From Mermis nigrescens (taxonomy: Eukaryota; Nematoda; Enoplea; Mermithida; Mermithidae), in NCBI GenBank assembly GCA_036768485.1, contig JAVLUZ010000154.1, positions 30,623,089-30,687,088 of the forward strand: DNA of 64,000 bases, given 5' to 3'. The notes beneath the pieces are model-generated. The model was not told where the DNA came from. It saw only the letters and a list, made by a program, of their open reading frames with translations, and did not search any database. The position numbers and the translations under genes were made by a program. Of the stretch, positions 20,144 through 31,948 are shown one piece after another. Every line of letters begins with the position of its first letter. Position 1 is the stretch's first letter.

Positions 20144-20895
20144 ATGGCACTTTCGATGGTTTTAACTCGTTTTCAATCAAAACGACAATCATTTAAGACT
20201 TGTAATATTTATGACATTCAGGATAAAGATTTTTACGTTCATTTTGGATTTACGAAAAATTGTTTCAAAAGAATTCATGCTTATTTACCGGTGAAAGTAC
20301 CTGCAAAGGGAAATCGAAGTTGTTCAACGGAATTGAAATCGGCAGTAACGTTGCGTTTCTACAGAACTGGAAGCCCTTATTTTGCTGTGGCGAAACTGTT
20401 TAATTTGCATTCGAAATCAACTGTTTCAAGAATTGTTACTGAAACCACGGATCAATTATTCGAGTATATGCTGGACAACAAAGTTATATTTTTTTAGGAA
20501 TATTGAAGATTTAAATGCGATCAAGCAAAAATTTTATAGAAAATGCAAAATACCGAATGTCGTAGGATGCATTGATTGTACCCATGTATATATTACTTTT
20601 AGCGCTTAGTGATGACGAAATTTCTTATGTAAATTATAAAGGACGACATTCTATAAATTGCCAAGCAGTATGCGATGTGGAGGGTAAATTTTTGAACGTT
20701 TACGAAGATTGACCAGGGTCAGCTCATGACAGTAGAATTTTATCCGCTAGCTCATTACAGTTAGAAAATGGAACCCTACCCGGTATTTTACTTGGCGATT
20801 CTGGGTATCCATGTAAAAAATGGCTTCTTACACCTTATTTGAGACCGATTACTGATGCCGAAAATCAGTTCAATGATTATCACAGAAAAACAAGG
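20144..20895 (+). pseudogene. PIF/Harbinger transposase (HARBI1-like), broken
   Basis: The first frame (20144-20497) has a helix-turn-helix-like region (ELKSAVTLRFYRTGSPYFAV, SKSTVSRIV). After a frame change in the T-run near 20490 comes KCKIPNVVGCIDCTHVYI, the site of the first catalytic Asp (family form IDGTH; the G is replaced by C here). Further on, another frame shows YVNYKGRHSINCQAV, GSAHDSRIL and LLGDSGYPCKKWLLTPY (second Asp), ending FNDYHRKTR. A TGA near 20710 interrupts, and the part with the catalytic Glu is missing. It would have cut and pasted the element with help from a Myb-like partner. Confidence 0.88.
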
Positions 20896-21256
20896 TATGT
20901 TTAGATGGGCAGCATAAGTGGGAATATTTCAAGTTCATGACTGTGCCAGACATGTTGTAATTGCTAAAAAATATTTCACGTAGCAAAGAATCAGTTTAAC
21001 ATTCTTTTTACTTTGTAAGTGCCTGGCAGACCTTGCGAAGGTACAATAAAACTTAATCATTTCTCCGCAGCGAAAACTTTGGAAAACCAAGTAAAACATG
21101 TGCCTGCATGAATTAGTTCACGTATAATTAGGTTTCGAGTTTGAAAACGTAAATAATACCAAGCCTAAGTTGAGCAATCACAGATGTCTTCAGCATACAT
21201 TCGGGATGTTCAACATACATGTACTTGGGGGTCGGGAGTTTGGGGGTTGTGCTGAC

Positions 21257-21517
21257 CACACCTGGGCGTGGGGGGGGGGCTTGGGGGGTATGCACCACCC
21301 CCAGAAACCAAAATACCCCCGAAATCAAAATACCCCCAGAATTCAATTTTTGAAATTTTTTTTGTTTTTTTCGCAATTTTTTGATGCCAATGGATAGTGC
21401 TTGATGAGAAACGTCGAAAAATGGTGTTTTTATCGCCATACCACCATTTTTAAGGCCATTTTTCGACCTTCAAAAATCTTGCACCCTCCCCCAGAATTTT
21501 CTTGCTGCCCCCGTATG
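21257..21517 (-). mobile_element. 8-bp-TSD MITE family, copy 1 (261 bp)
   Basis: Ends CACACCTGGGC...GCCCCCGTATG, flanked by an exact 8-bp duplication gtgctgac (21249-21256, 21518-21525). The interior (attttttgaaggtcaaaaaatgg, gtttctcatcaagcac, gaattctgggggt, on the complementary strand) is shared by all copies. From 21526 to 23274 I see no gene, only degenerate repeat with short CA runs. Confidence 0.9.
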
Positions 21518-23274
21518 GTGCTGACCCCCCAAAAGATTACTGACCCCCAGCAGATTCTCGGTGACCCCAGCAGAATTGCTAAAAAATCTTTTTGAAAAGT
21601 TTTTGTCATTTTTTCGATCGAATATGATGGAAAATGCTCAGAAACGTTTTTAACGCTTAACTTCAATTTTTTTTATTTTTAGACGTTTCCGAAAAATTTC
21701 TTTCGGTTGACCCCCAGAATTTTTATACTGTGCATGTACAGTTGTTCTCCAATCCTGCTTCCGCAACAGCTAAAACATCTTGAAAATGAAAATTAACGTC
21801 TTTTGGAGCCCTTACGATTAGCCCGTAATCAAACTGACAAAATCTTTTCAGAAAAATTTTCAAAACAAAAAAAATTCGGTCAAACTATTGATGCTTCAAA
21901 TGTTCTCTAAAACTTTATAGGTTTTATGTGTGATTATTACTCTTGAGTCTTGAACACACCATAGAAGGAAGTAAAAGCAAATAACGTTTGATTTAATGAT
22001 TTTTAGCCTTTTTCCGGCTTGCGTATCGCGTTATATTCGTTCAATGGCGCGCTCAAACTTCGTTTTGCTGATTGACTGACACATGTAGCTGAAAAGGGGA
22101 ATCCAGGACGTCTCTGATGCTTCGCTGTATTCTTAAACGAAAATCGCAGTGTTCGCAGCGAAAAATTCGGAGCATCTGCAGGCGTTTAGCTGACCATGAC
22201 CTTTTACTGTTGGTTTTCGGATGTTTTCGATTCCAGAATCTGATTCGAACCGTATCCCAAGAAATTTTCATCACAGTTACAAACAGACACACCTGAAAAG
22301 GAAGGCATCAACATACTCTGTCAACACACACTTGAATGAAATTATGAAACATATTTCTGTGACATTGTTTGTTTAGTTTGTGTTACACCAATCCCGCTTG
22401 ATGTACTTCAGAGCGTCCTATGAGAATACAGCGCTTGCAGATAATGCCTGACCTTCTGCTCGAATTGACGTGTTTAAACTCTGTTAGTTGAGTTCAAGGA
22501 CGTCAGACTCAGATTGCCACTGAGATTCTGTCGAGAAACCACCTGAAGAAGACAAGGCGTCAAAGAATTTACAAAGCAATTAACAAATATTAGAGTGTCG
22601 CAATAGTGCTGTTTCATACATTGCTCACACACACTGTTGAGTAAATTGAAGAAACGAATGAATCGTGTTTGTTAATACTGTCTAGTTTTATCTGAAGACG
22701 TTTCCTTTTCTGCCATACTGTTGTTGAAAGCGCTTGAAATGGAAAAGCAGATTCAACAGATTGTTTCATACCAAAAGGCTTCAAGAGAAAGATGCACTCT
22801 GTGAGATGCACACACACACATCACGAAGTTTCTGAGTGCCATGCTGCATATGACTTGATATGATATTTACTATACTACGAAGGCCTGAAAGCGCTTGATT
22901 GCAGTCCAAACAAAAAAGAGTTGCGCCTAAAAATTTTCAGTCTGAAACACTCTTTGAAAAGGTATACCTAATATCACTGTTAAACCAAAGGTGACTTTCT
23001 GAATGCTTCTGTCTTGTATAGTATGGGAAGTTATTTCCAACGAAGGATATGATCAAAGACACATACGAAAAAAAGGAGACATCAACATGCTGTTTCAAGA
23101 CAACATTAGTTGGATCCACAGAGCTTCAACACACACACACAATGAAAATATGGCTGAGATTTTGTGTATCTAGTTTTATACGTTCATACGAAATAAGATA
23201 AGACTGTTTCATATGTTTCCACAGCTCAAGGATTGTTCAGTGTTTGAACGTTGTCCCAAGAGTTTGTTAGAGTT

Positions 23275-23947
23275 ATTACCTCAACCCTGTTTCGGCAAAT
23301 TTTTCAACCCACTAGGGAGATTTCGACTCGGAGACGGGGTCCCCAGTATTTATGTAAATGTTGATGCCGTTCTCGGTTCCGTCAGGGGTTTCCCCGCCCC
23401 GGGGTAATCACAGCGGCTGGAACCGGGTTTTCCCAATTATGGCCTATCAGGGTGAACACCATAGGTGGGCGGCACCGAAATTCTGGGGGGAGGTGAAAAA
23501 ATTTTCAAAGGTCACAAAATGGTCTTAAAAGTGGTCGTATAGCGGGAAAAACACCATTTTCCGACGTTTCTCATCGAGCACCATCCAATGAGCATCAAAA
23601 AATCAAGCTAAAAAAACAAAAAAAATTCAAAATTTGAATTCTGGGGGAGTATTTTGATTTCTGTGGGGTATTTCAACTTCTGGGGGGTGCATACCCCCAA
23701 ACCCCCCCCCCCCCCCCCCCCCCACGCCCACGTGTGGTGAACACCCCACCCCGTTTTTGGCAAAATTTCTCCCGCCTAAGGGTGTTTTCGGGACTGAGAA
23801 ACGGGTTACCCCAATCTTAACATGAGATGCTGACCTCCGGTTCCGTCAGGGGTTTCTCCACCTTGGGGGTGATCCAGAGTCCCAGAAACCGGGTACACCA
23901 AGTAGGGCTCATCAGGGTGAGCACCCCCATATCCATTTCCTTCTTCC
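23275..23947. repeat. Composite repeat, copy 2, second array (left of hAT insertion)
   Basis: Matches 11690-12060 of copy 1 (ctcaaccctgtttcggc, cactagggagatttcg, ggttccgtcaggggtttc). It is interrupted by the MITE at 23460-23736 and by the hAT element at 23948; the array resumes at 26821. Confidence 0.8.
23460..23736 (+). mobile_element. 8-bp-TSD MITE family, copy 2 (277 bp)
   Basis: Ends CATAGGTGGGC...GCCCACGTGTG, with exact duplication gtgaacac (23452-23459, 23737-23744) inside the phrase gggtgaacacccc of the host repeat. It contains a long C run at 23703-23723. Confidence 0.9.
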
Positions 23948-26820
23948 CAGAGGCGTAGCCGGGATTTTGGCGCGGGGGGGGGCATAAACAAAAATTTTTT
24001 AAGACTACTTTTGCATTGAATGCCAGTAATGTTATGTATAGTAAAACTGAGTTTTTCGACCTTTAGTAGTGTAGCCCAGTGTTTTTTTGCACAAAGTCCG
24101 TTTGTACATGTACGAAGATGGTCCCCAAAGTCTTTGTACATTTTGTAGACACAAATTTTTGAGTACTATAATATGGTACGGTAGCGATTTTAGGGTGGTA
24201 AAAACAGCTGTTCGACTTTTGGTAGTATATTTTAGCTAATTTTTGGGTCTCTAAGGGCAAAAATCACTAATAATCGTCTTAAAACGGCGCGAAGCGCCGA
24301 AAAATTTGACATTTTTCCTTTTGAAATGCAATTTCTGCCAGTATAAAGATATATAGAATACACAATTACTCATTTCGGCGCGAAGCGCCGAAAATTTTTA
24401 CGAATTTTAGACCTTTTTTGCAATTTTTGTCTTCCCAAAAATCTTTGTACCTGTACAAAGACGGTCCCGAAAAGTCTTTGTACATCGGGAAAAATCTTTG
24501 CTGAATACAAAAAAACACTGATGTATCCTAGCTAATTTATGGGTTTCTGACGATCAAAAATACAAAAAGTGTAAAGCGGCTCGAAGTGCCGAAAATTTTT
24601 GGAATTTCTACCGTTTTCATGTAGAATTTACGGCCTTTCTATTGACAAACATTTCGGAAATTATAAGTGGCGCAAAGTGCCGAGAAATTTAGTCATTTTT
24701 TACCGCCCTTAACATTTTGTAGCTCTGTGAATACTAATAGTCTGACAGAGCAGAAAATTATCAAATTTGTACAAAACAATTTTGACAGTTCAAGCTTCTA
24801 ACAAGAAAACTGCGAATTACTAACTTTGTCTGAAGATATTTTGAGTGATTCAGGCTTTTAAACGCAATGCTGGAGCTTTACAAAAAGAAAGAACAGTAAC
24901 TGGCGGCGCTATGCGCCGCAAAATTTTGACGTTTTTGCACTTTAAACTCAATTTACACCGCTTAAATCATACAAAAAAGACAAATTAATGCCGGCGCGAA
25001 ACGGCGGAAATTTTTAGAAATTCTCAACTCTTTTACCTGGCTTGTTCTCCCTAAAATCTCGTTGCACATGTACAACGAGATTTTACGGTTGCGGGGGTCT
25101 GGGATGGCGCGCTCAAGCGTTCCCAGCGGGGTCCGGGGCAGAGTCCCGGAAAATTTTGTAAAAAAAGCATTTTAATGTTAAATAGTAACGTTAAAATTTT
25201 CGCAAAATCGGCCAAATCTCGGTTCTGAATCAAGCAAGCCCAAAAACACTTGAAATTGATGAACTTCTACATTGCACAAAACTTCTGAGCTGAAATGCGT
25301 TTTTTGACCTCTGCTAATTACATAGCGCAGCAACGGGTCGCTGCCAATAAGATATAGAAAAATGTATCAATGAAAATTTTGTTCTTACCGTTTTCAGGCC
25401 CATTCGTGGCCTTCTTATTAACAAGATGCAGTTCAGAAAACAGGAAATGCGCAAAAACATAAGAAAATTTGGCCATTCCTTTCATTTAAAATAGGATTAT
25501 GTGTCCTTGTAAAAAAAGACAAACAAATCAAAGAATAGACAAACTGGTACACAAAAGACAAACAAAGCAGAGAATAGACAAACTGGTACCGTCAACTGGG
25601 GTTTCTTTGCCGAGTATGGGGTAATTTTGCCAATCAAGGTTTTTTTTATTGCAGACTGCTTTCATTGACCCAGGCCATGTGTGGTGCGCTATTTTTTGTT
25701 GTTTTCGATTTATTACTGTATTATTCATTCTGGTAACAAAGAAAGAATGGATTCTTTAAGTTCTTCGTGTGTCTATTCTCGTTTTTGTGAGGGCTATCAT
25801 TTTTTAGCAAGTTTTTATCAACTCATAAGTGTTCAGGCCACTCTGGAAACCCGAAAGAGATTGTTTTTCTTGTTTAGGCTTATCGAAACTAGAGATATTT
25901 TGCATCCAGAAAATGTGTCTTTTCTTATTTTGTTGTACATCAAGTTTTCAGAAAAATCGGTTGGCAATTGCTCCCCCGCAACCTATCGTAAAATGAAAAA
26001 TTGTTTTTACCCTATTGTTAAACTCGAAAACACATCAAAATAAAAGGATTTAATTTATGTTTTAGCGCGGCACGAGTTTTGAATAGTGCTCTTCAGTCTG
26101 AATAGAAATATGGGCAATCTGTCATCAAAACTAATATTGCCTAGGCTTAAATTTATTTTGTATGTGACAAAAGATTTTGAGGCTTGTACAAAGATTTTGG
26201 AGCGATCTTTGTACAAGATTGTACCGGACAAAGTATAGGCGATTTTTGTTCTGCCTGCAACAGTGTATTTTTGAATCTGTTCAGGGAGTGGCAAATTTAC
26301 CCCACTTCGAGGTTAAACTTTGCCATACAACTTCTGGGTAAATTATTCGTTGTTAAAGCCTGTTTGAGTAAAATAATTGTATGGAATACATTCAACAACT
26401 CGCTCTTTATGTTTTGGCGAAATTACAGTATCTAAAAACTATTACATCATAAGTTATACTGAGAAAAGCCGAAAAACGTGGCAATGTAACCCCAGTTGAC
26501 GGTACTTAATTATTTTCGTACTTTTACTATTATTATACTCAACAAGCATGCGAAGTTTCAATCAACGAACAAATAGTGCATTAAATTAATAAAGTGATGT
26601 GAAGTGCTGGATTATTTTAGCTGATTCAAGCTTTTTGATTCATTAGATCTATATAACAATAAATAATAATGACTCGGCGCGAAGCGTCGGAAAATTTTGA
26701 CGTTTTTGCCTTTTTGAACTCAGTTTTCTGGACACACATTATTGCAACAGAAAAATCAACAATATTTCTGAAAAAATTTCGAGGGGCATGTGCCCCCGAT
26801 GCCCCCCGGCTACGCCTTTG
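23948..26820. mobile_element. hAT-like element (2.87 kb, nonautonomous)
   Basis: The inverted ends CAGAGGCGTAGCCGGG and (complement) CAAAGGCGTAGCCGGG are flanked by an exact 8-bp duplication CTTCTTCC (23940-23947, 26821-26828). Copy 1 of the host repeat shows the unduplicated site ttccttcttccactgaagg near 12052. A CAGAG start and 8-bp duplication fit hAT. No transposase is seen. The interior holds repeated GGCGC-GAA-GCGCC hairpins, CTTTGTACATGTACAAAG motifs and a nested mariner-like MITE. Confidence 0.88.
25589..26502. mobile_element. Mariner-like nonautonomous element nested in the hAT element
   Basis: The inverted ends CCGTCAACTGGGGTT (left) and the complement of aaccccagttgacgg (right, written on this strand) are flanked by TA (25587-25588, 26503-26504). 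The 914-bp interior has a 120-codon open frame (25681-26043) with no recognisable transposase motif; I do not call it a gene. Confidence 0.82.
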
Positions 26821-26828
26821 CTTCTTCC

Positions 26829-27110
26829 ACTGAAGGGGGTTTCGTGGCTCAAACTGAGTATCCCGTTATTTATAAGTGATGCTGATCCCGGTTCTGTCGG
26901 GGTTCTCCGCTCTGGTCCAATGTGCAGGAACCGAGTATGAGATCTTCACCCTGATAATTCTTACCTGAGAACCCCGGTTCCGGTAATTTGAGTTAAACCC
27001 GGGCGGAAAACCCCGAAGGAACTGGGGTCAGCATCACATGTAAAAATGGGGTAGGTACACCGTTTCCGAGTCCCGAGACCACCCTTCAGTGGGAGATATT
27101 TTTGTAAATG
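26829..27110. repeat. Composite repeat, copy 2, second array (right of hAT insertion)
   Basis: Continues the array interrupted at 23948 and matches 12060-12345 of copy 1, with the same switch of orientation at the phrase gttcaccctgataattc. From 27110 to 28190 I see no gene. Confidence 0.8.
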
Positions 27111-28189
27111 TAGCCGGTTCGATCTGGGTCTACAGAACCGTCACAGATACGAACCGTACTAACATCCACCCTCGAGATTTACCTAGGTACGTAGGTACTT
27201 AAGTCTACGCTTAGTGCTGGCCCCGATCGCGCGGCTCTGAATGGCTTTCGATCTTTGGACCCTTACAGACCTTACGGCTTCGATCCCCTCAGCCCTAATA
27301 TTGCTGGCTGCTTCTCGTCGGGTGATCTCAGCAGCTACGCCCTAAGACCTAAGGCTACCTACCTAGTCTCGGAATTTGCCGCGGAGGTCAGTTGACCTAT
27401 CTCAAGCTCAAGTTGTTTATTTAACTTATTTTCAATCAGTGCCTGATCAGAAATGTTTTTGGTTCCTAATATGTGTAGCACGCTGAACAATGAAAACAAC
27501 AACAACGAGCTCTACGCTGATCAATCATCTTTAAAAATTAAATAATATTTTTGATCAATTTTTGGCTTGAGAAATAAATTATGATTTCCGAATAAAATAG
27601 ACTATCATACGAAATTTACCTATCAGTCCACTATGATGGGTGGAAGTCCTCGACGTAGGGATAATGGCCGACCTAACCCTCGGTATAACCAAAAACCACT
27701 GGGTAGGTTTTCTCTAATTTTAATTCGACGCAGAAATCACGGCCTACAGCCGGACAACAAAATACACCAAAGAAAAACGAAAATGTACAGATTATACAGT
27801 CGAATAACCGGCCAACGAAAAACCAAAAACCAGACTCTAAACTACAACGTTACGTATACTGGCCTCAAGGGCCATTACAGTAAAACAAATAAAGATCAAA
27901 TTAACGTAATACTGATAAGCCTTTATCTCAGATCGAATATTCTCGATTGCACAAGCGGTATGCATGAAACGATTACTATTATCATACACTTAACTCTATG
28001 CTACCGGACAAGTATCTAAATGTTTTTTATTATTGAAAAAATGGGGAATTAATGGGAAGACCGAAGGCATAGCCCACAGTGCACTATCATAGATAGCTAC
28101 TAGTATTGGCTATGTTATGGCTATCGCGAACTGCTAAGGCAAGTTCGCCTATACGTGTAACTCTCGTAGTTACATTTTGCCGGAAACAG

Positions 28190-28460
28190 GGTTATGGGTG
28201 TTCACCCTGATGAGCCCTTGGGCGACCCCAGTTCAGGCACTTAAGACCACCCCGGGCTGAGACACCCCCGATGGAACCGTGGTCAGCATCACAAAAGAAA
28301 TATTGTGGTTTCCCGTTTCCCAGTCCCGAAACAATTGGAGAAATTTCGCCGAAAACGGGATTGGGGTGTTCAGCCGATGGGCCCTACTTGGGAAACCCTG
28401 GTTCCGGCACTTTGGATCACCCCCAGGGCGGAGAAATCCCCGACGGAACCGGGATGTACA
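28190..28460. repeat. GC-rich ~200-bp repeat unit, inverted orientation
   Basis: About one and a third units of the same family in minus orientation (ggtgttcaccctgatgagccc, gttccggcacttaag, gacggaaccgggatg). Open frames on both strands are shadows of the repeat. From 28460 to 29706 I see no gene. Confidence 0.75.
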
Positions 28461-29706
28461 TTCATCTACGTTTGAGTTTCCGTTTACGGATTTGCCAATC
28501 GTTTCTGTTTCCATTTCCGGATTTTTTCCACGCCCCGCCCCCTAAAACTCGTATTGTACGTAATTTACTTTTAAATAAGGGCGAAATGGCTAATAATGAA
28601 CGGGAGAAACATATAATGTGTATAATTGACTGACTTTTTTCGTAATGAATATGCAATAAGAGAAAATAAGAAAAGACGATTTAAAGCAATCAAACGATAC
28701 CCTTCAAATTTTTACTTTTTTGTACATAGTTCTTATCTAATAAAGAGAAAGTTTCTGTATAGTTTTTATCCCATTTTTCGTCCAATTGCTTAGCAGAGAT
28801 GTGAATGCAAAATTAAATTGGTCAATTTTTAAATCTAGTGCTTGACTTCGCTTGGCAAACCAATTTTTGTATTACTGTTGCTTTTTCGTCGCTCAACTCG
28901 CGACGCAACTTAAAAAGCAAATAAAAATCGAGTGCCACAGTAATAAGAAAATAAGCCTTCCGAGCGAATTTATATATTTGTTCAAAAACAGACTATAAAT
29001 TAAATTAATTATCCTCGATCAACAAAAGGCAGACAACTATACCGCTTAAAGTTTGAGTGAGACATTAAAGTCAGAATTTTCTGACATTTCCGCAGATTGC
29101 TTTTCCTGCAATGCATCAAACAAGATAAAAATTTTTCAGCACCTAAGCTTAGATGGAAATGTTGAGGAATTGTTTCCGTGGCTTAAATCACATACTTTTC
29201 ACATATGATTGAAATAAAGACAAATTTTCTAATAAATTTTTTAATTTTTATTTTTCCGGTGTTGCCTGTAAATTTATACAAAAATTTTATGTGCGCATCT
29301 CTGAGCTTGGATTTATGCCTATGCGATCTGCCATTTTTCGGAATCGAAAAATTATTACCCTTGCATTAAAAATTTATTCTTTGCGGATCACATGCTTATA
29401 TTCATGAGGTACAAAGTACATTAGGCTTGCGATCAACAAGCCTAAACCCATAATAGGTTTTATTTTTCTAACGAATAACGCCCGAAGGCATCAGTAAACC
29501 ATACACTCAGCATAACTACGTCGCAAGAAAAAAGTTCGTTGGCGAGCATTCATCGGTCATCAACAAAGTTAACTCGAAAATATTGGCTGCCTAGACTAAG
29601 GAACACACATCAAAATGCCGCAAAAAAACACGTTTGTGTACGCATGCACCTGATTCATAGTTTCGCAAACTTTATTTCTTCAATTATTCGAATAAATACG
29701 AAACAT

Positions 29707-30088
29707 TGAGCGAATGATTATTTTGCATACATATGTATAAAATCAATCATTTTCGAGGCTTCGCCCGATAAATGTTATGAACGCTGGGCGGCGCGTTTTG
29801 CGCTTCATTGAATTTGCCGAAAACAGATCGAATGGGAAGACAAGCGGCGCCTATTCCTCCGCAGTATTTTATATCTTAGGTTGTTGTGTAGCACTAGTAT
29901 TTATATGAATTAACTTTTTCTCGTTTTCTCAATAATACTTTATGTTTACTTACTTAATCAACAAATCTGTTTTCGGCAAATTCAATGAAGCGCAAAAAAC
30001 GCGCCGCCCGGCGTTCATAACATTTATCGGGCGAAGCCTCGAAAATGATTGATTTTATACATATGTATGCAAAATAATCATTCGCTCA
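29707..30088. repeat. Long inverted repeat (122/124-bp arms, 136-bp spacer)
   Basis: Arm 1 (29707-29828, tgagcgaatgattattttgc ... ccgaaaacagat) is the near-perfect complement of arm 2 (29965-30088). They differ mainly by two extra bases in an A/T run and one substitution. The RNA or single strand would form a long hairpin. Neither transposon-type duplications nor an ORF is visible. Confidence 0.92.
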
Positions 30089-30448
30089 AGTTTGTGTTTG
30101 GCAAACGTTCAACATCATACACATACGCATGAATTTCAGTAAACAAATACCACGTTGTATTTTGGACTTTGGACCCTGAACTGCTCGTGGTGCTCGGCCA
30201 AATTTTACATGTCATTCCCATGTGTTAAATAAAACCCACGCTTTCCGTCTTCTTTCGGGCTTCCATTAAAGTATGAATTGGGTTGTTAGGTACCTACTTT
30301 TGCGCGAATTCGTAAAAGGCATAACATAATGTGCACAGCATTCCGGTGTTCACAGATCACCGTTTGATTTCTTATAAATCGTACGGTGTTTATGCTTTTT
30401 TATACCCTTGAAAGCCTATACCTATCTACGTTAGATTTGTGGCATACA

Positions 30449-30480
30449 CATACACACACACACACACACGCACACACACA
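30449..30480. repeat. (CA)n microsatellite
   Basis: A run of about fifteen CA units with one CG interruption. No gene lies around it; 30089-31660 is otherwise intergenic, with a degenerate repeat at 30985-31300 (compare 718-850). Confidence 0.9.
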
Positions 30481-31686
30481 TATTTCCTGCGTAATATACA
30501 TAGCGTTCATATTATGAACCACGAGGTTGGTTTTGTGACGTCACATCGAACCGGTTCAAAGTCCAAAAATCAGCGTGCGTATAAAAATCCGACAACACAA
30601 CAACAAAACCATTTTTGTCCGCTCAATTCAATTGCTGATCGCCTGAATTAAGCTCAATAATTTGTTCACTTATTTGAAATTTTGTTCAGATTCGTAACGA
30701 TATATTTCTTGAACTGACTTACTGACTGCTCGTCTTCGAATTACGACTGAAATTAAAGGTATGGTCCCATTGCACGCGAATATTGTTTCGAAATGTTTTT
30801 TTTCCAGAATGAAAGAAGATGCTTCACGGTCAGCATAGCATGGATAACACTGGCAAATTCATCATTTTCCATTTTCCTGTACTCATTTTTCTCTTATCAT
30901 TTTTTAACGTATAATCTAATCTGCTTGTTTGTTTGTCATTCTTATAGTATGTCAATTGTACATTTCGGTCATAGGTGCACAAGGTCAGGGTCGGCGGGGG
31001 GGGTAAACTTAGAAATCCAAAACAGTAAATTTTAACGTTCACAAATTTTTTTGTTGTTCAATCGACCAAAATGGCCAAAATAGCTTATAAAACGTCTTTT
31101 CGTGGTAATTCCGCATTTTAAAGCATTTTTAGTCCACTTTGACTGCATTTTATCACTTTTAGCACTAAAAAATACATAAATCGATCAATTTTTGGCGCTT
31201 TTTGGGTTTAGTCATAAGTACTACCGGTGCTAAGCGCCAGAAATATTTTGACATTTCTAATTGTTTTCGACCTCAAAAGTGATGCAGAAAACGTTCCATC
31301 CGCTCAAAATCGCCGGACAGTTCCTGTCTGGCTGACCCTTCAGCGGGGTGGTTACACCTCTCTCACCCCCTACGTGCATTATGATTTCGATGACGCACCT
31401 TATTTTCTCGGATTATTTACGAACATGCGGAAAAAATATTAAAACAAATAAAATTTATTAGAAACTATAAAAATGAGTTTAAAACACCCGGCATTAAGTC
31501 AGATCACGATTTTAGAAAGTTCATTCAAAAGTTTGTGCTTTTGTTGTTTTATTATTGACAATTTCCGTTGTAAAATTGAACTTCTTCATATAATACCTTC
31601 AGGGATGTATTTGATTTATTTTAAATATTCATTAAGTAGAAAAATTCATACTTGTTCGATTGATTAAACTTAATTTTAGGCGAAAC

Positions 31687-31948
31687 ATGACTGCGGCTAA
31701 AACGTTCTACGACGTGGTAAAGACGGCGCCGAAAGGTCGATTTGCCGGACTCATCCGGAATTACTCAGTGGAAGACGTGGAAAAGTTGCGCGGCAGCGTG
31801 GACATCGAATACACGTTGGCTCAACGTGGTTCCGTCAAATTGTGGAACTTGCTCCGTAGCGAATCGTACATCAACGCTTTGGGGGCCGTGACGGGCAACC
31901 AGGCCATGCAGATGGTGCGCGCCGGACTCAAAGCCATTTATCTCTCAG
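31687..31948 (+). CDS. icl-1: ICL-MS coding exon 1
   Basis: Residues 1-88, starting [19 protein letters not shown]. It contains [20 protein letters not shown] and the [20 protein letters not shown] motif of isocitrate lyase. An AG at 31678-31679 lies eight bases before the ATG. Donor GTGATA; the exon ends in phase 1. Confidence 0.95.

Larger units (their letters stand above)
19837..20895 (+). mobile_element. PIF/Harbinger transposon, 3'-truncated
   Basis: The 5' terminus gggtgggtttctcataagacg follows caaatcaaactaacag. Copy 1 of the host repeat (10629-10650) runs uninterrupted through that point. Inside are three 71-bp subterminal repeats and a transposase pseudogene. No matching 3' terminus is found; recognisable coding ends near 20895. 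From 20896 to 21256 I see no gene. Confidence 0.8.

Noticed and set aside
25681..26043. 120-codon open frame inside the mariner-like element
   Set aside because: No transposase motif or other recognisable feature; composition fits AT-rich chance.
27110..27140. tRNA-like B box (ggttcgatctg)
   Set aside because: No matching A box or cloverleaf around it, so I do not call a tRNA or SINE.
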